A stretch of DNA of 64,000 nt from an uncultured Bacteroides sp. (GTDB lineage Bacteria; Bacteroidota; Bacteroidia; Bacteroidales; Bacteroidaceae): NCBI RefSeq assembly GCF_959029255.1, contig NZ_CAUFUE010000017.1:1-64000 (forward strand). Direction: 5' to 3'. Positions 61,774 to 64,000 of this stretch are shown one piece after another (position 1 is the stretch's first letter; each line of letters opens with the position of its first letter). The notes beneath the pieces are model-generated. The model saw nothing but the letters and a program-made list of their open reading frames with translations. It was not told the origin of the DNA and did no database searches. The translations under genes and the position numbers were made by a program.

Positions 61774-63783
61774 ATGAAGTTTTTCAAGATAGGAGTCTTT
61801 ATAAGTATGCTGCTGATGACTCCTGTACTTGAAGCTCAAAATACAATGGTGTCTCTTTGGCAGGAGAACCTCGAACAACTCTCCATGGATGGAGAAGACA
61901 AGAATTGGGAAGATGAATTAGAAGAACTCTCCCGTCGTCTGCAAGAACCGGTTAATATCAATTCCGTTACCAAGTCCCAATTGGAACAATTTCCTTTCCT
62001 CTCCGATATTCAAATTGAGAATATATTGGCTTACGTCTATATACACGGGCAGATGCAGACTGTTTATGAACTACAACTGGTGAAAGAGATGGATAAGCGC
62101 ACCATCGAACTACTTTTACCTTTTATCTGTGTACGACCGGTTAAGTTATCTTCCGGTTATCCTTCTTTTAAAACTCTTTTGAAATATGGTAAACAGGAAG
62201 TGTTGACCCGTCTGGATGTTCCTTTATATACTCGTAAAGGATACGAAAAAAATTACTTAGGACCGTCCATGTATCATTCCCTTCGTTATAATTTTCACTA
62301 TGGAGAATATCTTCAAACAGGAGTTGTCGGTGAGAAAGATGCAGGTGAACCTCTCTTCGCTTTGCATAACCGGAAGGGGTATGATTATTATTCCTTTTAC
62401 TTTTTACTTAAGAATTTAGGACGACTGAAGTCTTTGGCATTGGGCAATTACCGGTTGAGTTTTGGTCAAGGATTGGTACTTAGCACTGATTTTCGTTTAG
62501 GTAAAACTTTCTCTTTGTCTACATCCGAATACCGTACCGGAGGTATTCGGAAACATAGTTCTACAGATGAGTACAATTACTTTCGCGGAGCAGCCGCAAC
62601 GATAGGAGTACTCTCTTCTTTGGAAATATCCGCCTTTTATTCCCATCGCTCCATGGATGGAGTGTTGAAAAACGGAGAAATCACTTCCATTGATAAAACA
62701 GGGCTCCATCGTACGCAGAAAGAAGCCGATAAAAAGAATACATTTACCTTGCAATTGATGGGTGGGAACCTGACGTATGAAAAGAACAAATTGAAATTAG
62801 GGTTTACAGGTATCTATTATTTCTTTAATCATCCCTACGAACCCAAATTGAATAAATATGCCAGATACAATCTGCATGGAAATTACTTTTATAATCTGGG
62901 AGTCGATTATAAATATCGATTGGGACGATTGACATGGGTAGGGGAGGCTGCGATGGGAAAGAGTGGTTATGCCCTGTTAAATCAATTGAAGTACAAACTA
63001 TTAACAGGTTATCAACTGTTGTTAATTCATCGTTATTATTCATATAATTACTGGTCTTTTTTTGCCCGTTCTTTTGGAGAAAGCAGTACACCTCAAAATG
63101 AAAACGGTTGGTACCTGGCTGCGGAAGCAAGTCCCTTTTCCCGTTGGAAGTTCTTTACTTCTTTCGATTTATTTTCTTTTCCCTGGTTGAAATACCGCAT
63201 CAGTAAACCCTCGCAGGGAGTAGATGTCCTATTTCAAGCTTCCTATTCTCCCAAACGGAATTTGTCTATGTACCTCAATTATAGATATAAGCAAAAAGAG
63301 AGGGATGTGTCCGGAACAAATGGAAAAACAATCTTACCCATCTATCAGCATCGGTTTCGTTACCGGCTGACATACGCACCGCGCATCTGGAAATTACAAA
63401 CTACATTAGATTACAACCATTTCCATTCCCAAGGAAAAGAGAGAAACCAAGGGTATCAGTGTACACAGTCCTGTGAATATACTTTTCCCGATTTCCCTTT
63501 ATCCATTTCCGTTCAAGGAACCTATTTTCATACAGACGATTACGACTCACGTGTTTATACCTACGAAAAAGGCCTGTTGAATACCTTCTATGTTCCTTCA
63601 TTTTATGGTATAGGTTTCCGCTATTCTACCCATCTGCGTTACGATTTGAACAAAGCCTTCATGTTTCTCGTTAAGTTCGGGCAAACCATTTACCAAGACC
63701 GTGAAACTATCGGTTCCGGTAACGACTTGATACAAGGAAATAAAAAAGCAGACCTGCAAATGCAACTTCGTATTAAGTTTTAA
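61774..63783 (+). CDS. Helix-hairpin-helix outer-membrane barrel-like protein
   Basis: A 669-residue exported protein (signal peptide ending LEAQ near residue 22). Residues about 60-120 form a ComEA-like helix-hairpin-helix region (PVNINSVTKSQLEQFPFLSD, then QMQTVYELQLVKEMD). The remaining 540 residues have the alternating aromatic pattern of a large outer-membrane barrel ending in RIKF. The pairing is a known Bacteroidota architecture without assigned function; DNA uptake is a speculative possibility. Confidence 0.75.
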   Translation: MKFFKIGVFISMLLMTPVLEAQNTMVSLWQENLEQLSMDGEDKNWEDELEELSRRLQEPVNINSVTKSQLEQFPFLSDIQIENILAYVYIHGQMQTVYELQLVKEMDKRTIELLLPFICVRPVKLSSGYPSFKTLLKYGKQEVLTRLDVPLYTRKGYEKNYLGPSMYHSLRYNFHYGEYLQTGVVGEKDAGEPLFALHNRKGYDYYSFYFLLKNLGRLKSLALGNYRLSFGQGLVLSTDFRLGKTFSLSTSEYRTGGIRKHSSTDEYNYFRGAAATIGVLSSLEISAFYSHRSMDGVLKNGEITSIDKTGLHRTQKEADKKNTFTLQLMGGNLTYEKNKLKLGFTGIYYFFNHPYEPKLNKYARYNLHGNYFYNLGVDYKYRLGRLTWVGEAAMGKSGYALLNQLKYKLLTGYQLLLIHRYYSYNYWSFFARSFGESSTPQNENGWYLAAEASPFSRWKFFTSFDLFSFPWLKYRISKPSQGVDVLFQASYSPKRNLSMYLNYRYKQKERDVSGTNGKTILPIYQHRFRYRLTYAPRIWKLQTTLDYNHFHSQGKERNQGYQCTQSCEYTFPDFPLSISVQGTYFHTDDYDSRVYTYEKGLLNTFYVPSFYGIGFRYSTHLRYDLNKAFMFLVKFGQTIYQDRETIGSGNDLIQGNKKADLQMQLRIKF

Positions 63784-63784
63784 C

Positions 63785-63792
63785 TAACTTTG
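63785..63792 (+). promoter_or_regulatory. Promoter -7 box for the radical SAM gene
   Basis: TAACTTTG immediately after the preceding stop codon; the leader to 63944 is about 145 bases and full of short repeats. Confidence 0.4.
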
Positions 63793-63800
63793 CCGCTACG

Positions 63801-63940
63801 TTAAACCTATATGGAATTAAACCTATATAGTATTAACTAATGTATGAATATCTGCTTATTCAATCAAAGTAGTATCAAGTTATTCAATCAAAGTAGTATT
63901 AAATTGTAAATCGTAAATCGTAAATCGTCAAATCGTAAAT
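63801..63940. repeat. Cluster of three short tandem repeats
   Basis: TTAAACCTATAT occurs at 63801-63812 and 63817-63828. A 24-bp unit is repeated at 63857-63880 and 63881-63904 with few changes. TAAATCG runs three times in tandem from 63907 to 63927 and continues imperfectly. Confidence 0.7.
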
Positions 63941-63943
63941 ATC

Positions 63944-64000
63944 ATGACTGTCATTTATCCTTCCCCCATCTTCGGTCCTGTTCATTCCCGCCGATTGGGA
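63944..64000 (+). CDS. Radical SAM protein, N-terminal end only
   Basis: The window ends after 19 codons, MTVIYPSPIFGPVHSRRLG. The IFGPVHSRRLG start is characteristic of a COG0731-like radical SAM family in Bacteroidota, whose CxxxCxxC motif would follow beyond the window. The gene is truncated by the window edge only. Confidence 0.7.
   Translation, partial: MTVIYPSPIFGPVHSRRLG

Overview
The window is chromosomal DNA from a gut-type Bacteroidota, most likely the genus Bacteroides in the broad sense. The evidence is two SusC/SusD outer-membrane import pairs, a LacI-controlled polysaccharide utilization locus (PUL), repeated promoter boxes of the Bacteroides type (TAnnTTTG near -7, sometimes with TTTG 19 bases upstream), weak Shine-Dalgarno sequences, and families typical of the group (DUF3836, DUF4294, DUF3137/LemA, DUF6786, DUF1735). 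No rRNA, tRNA, CRISPR array, intact transposase or phage module was seen.

Layout. 1-24700 is mostly housekeeping and accessory single genes: an ORF6N-domain remnant, lgt, a ribokinase/sugar-permease pair, mutS, a small-RNA candidate, an S41 peptidase, an HU-like protein, an AraC regulator, an acyltransferase facing a TPR/membrane/HTH regulator, a MORN-repeat protein, an orphan OmpR-type response regulator, tag, two tandem DUF3836 genes behind a possible sigma-54 promoter, and a four-gene LemA/DUF3137/unknown/serine-protease operon. 24718-51574 is a 26-kb PUL, all on the plus strand. 51641-64000 is core again: an EamA transporter, leuS with an unusual in-frame replacement, a YitT protein, rdgB, nadA, a TrmH-type methyltransferase, a DUF5131 protein, DUF4294, a helix-hairpin-helix barrel protein and the start of a radical SAM gene.

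The PUL is the most interesting part. In order it encodes a LacI regulator, an L-fucose/D-arabinose isomerase (FucI), a DUF6786 mutarotase-like protein, an AraB-type ribulokinase, an FG-GAP/VCBS propeller, a DHDPS/NanA-superfamily pyruvate aldolase, a sodium:solute symporter, a lipoprotein form of the YhcH/NanQ family, SusC/D pair 1, SusC/D pair 2, a DUF1735 lipoprotein, a SASA-type O-acetylesterase, a sialidase-like Asp-box propeller and a second FG-GAP propeller. I recognise no established glycoside hydrolase or lyase family in it with confidence. A pyruvate aldolase with a D-arabinose isomerase and a ribulokinase is what would be needed to break down Kdo (3-deoxy-D-manno-octulosonate): Kdo to pyruvate plus D-arabinose, then D-ribulose, then D-ribulose 5-phosphate. 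The sialic-acid-like parts (symporter, NanQ-like protein, O-acetylesterase, sialidase-like propeller) fit a 2-keto-3-deoxy sugar acid that is not sialic acid. I therefore propose that this PUL harvests Kdo-containing glycans. That is an inference from gene content.

Non-coding structure is also rich: a 62-nt small-RNA candidate with a complete promoter and terminator, several long inverted repeats, and tandem repeats whose periods are 11 or 22 bp at separate intergenic sites.
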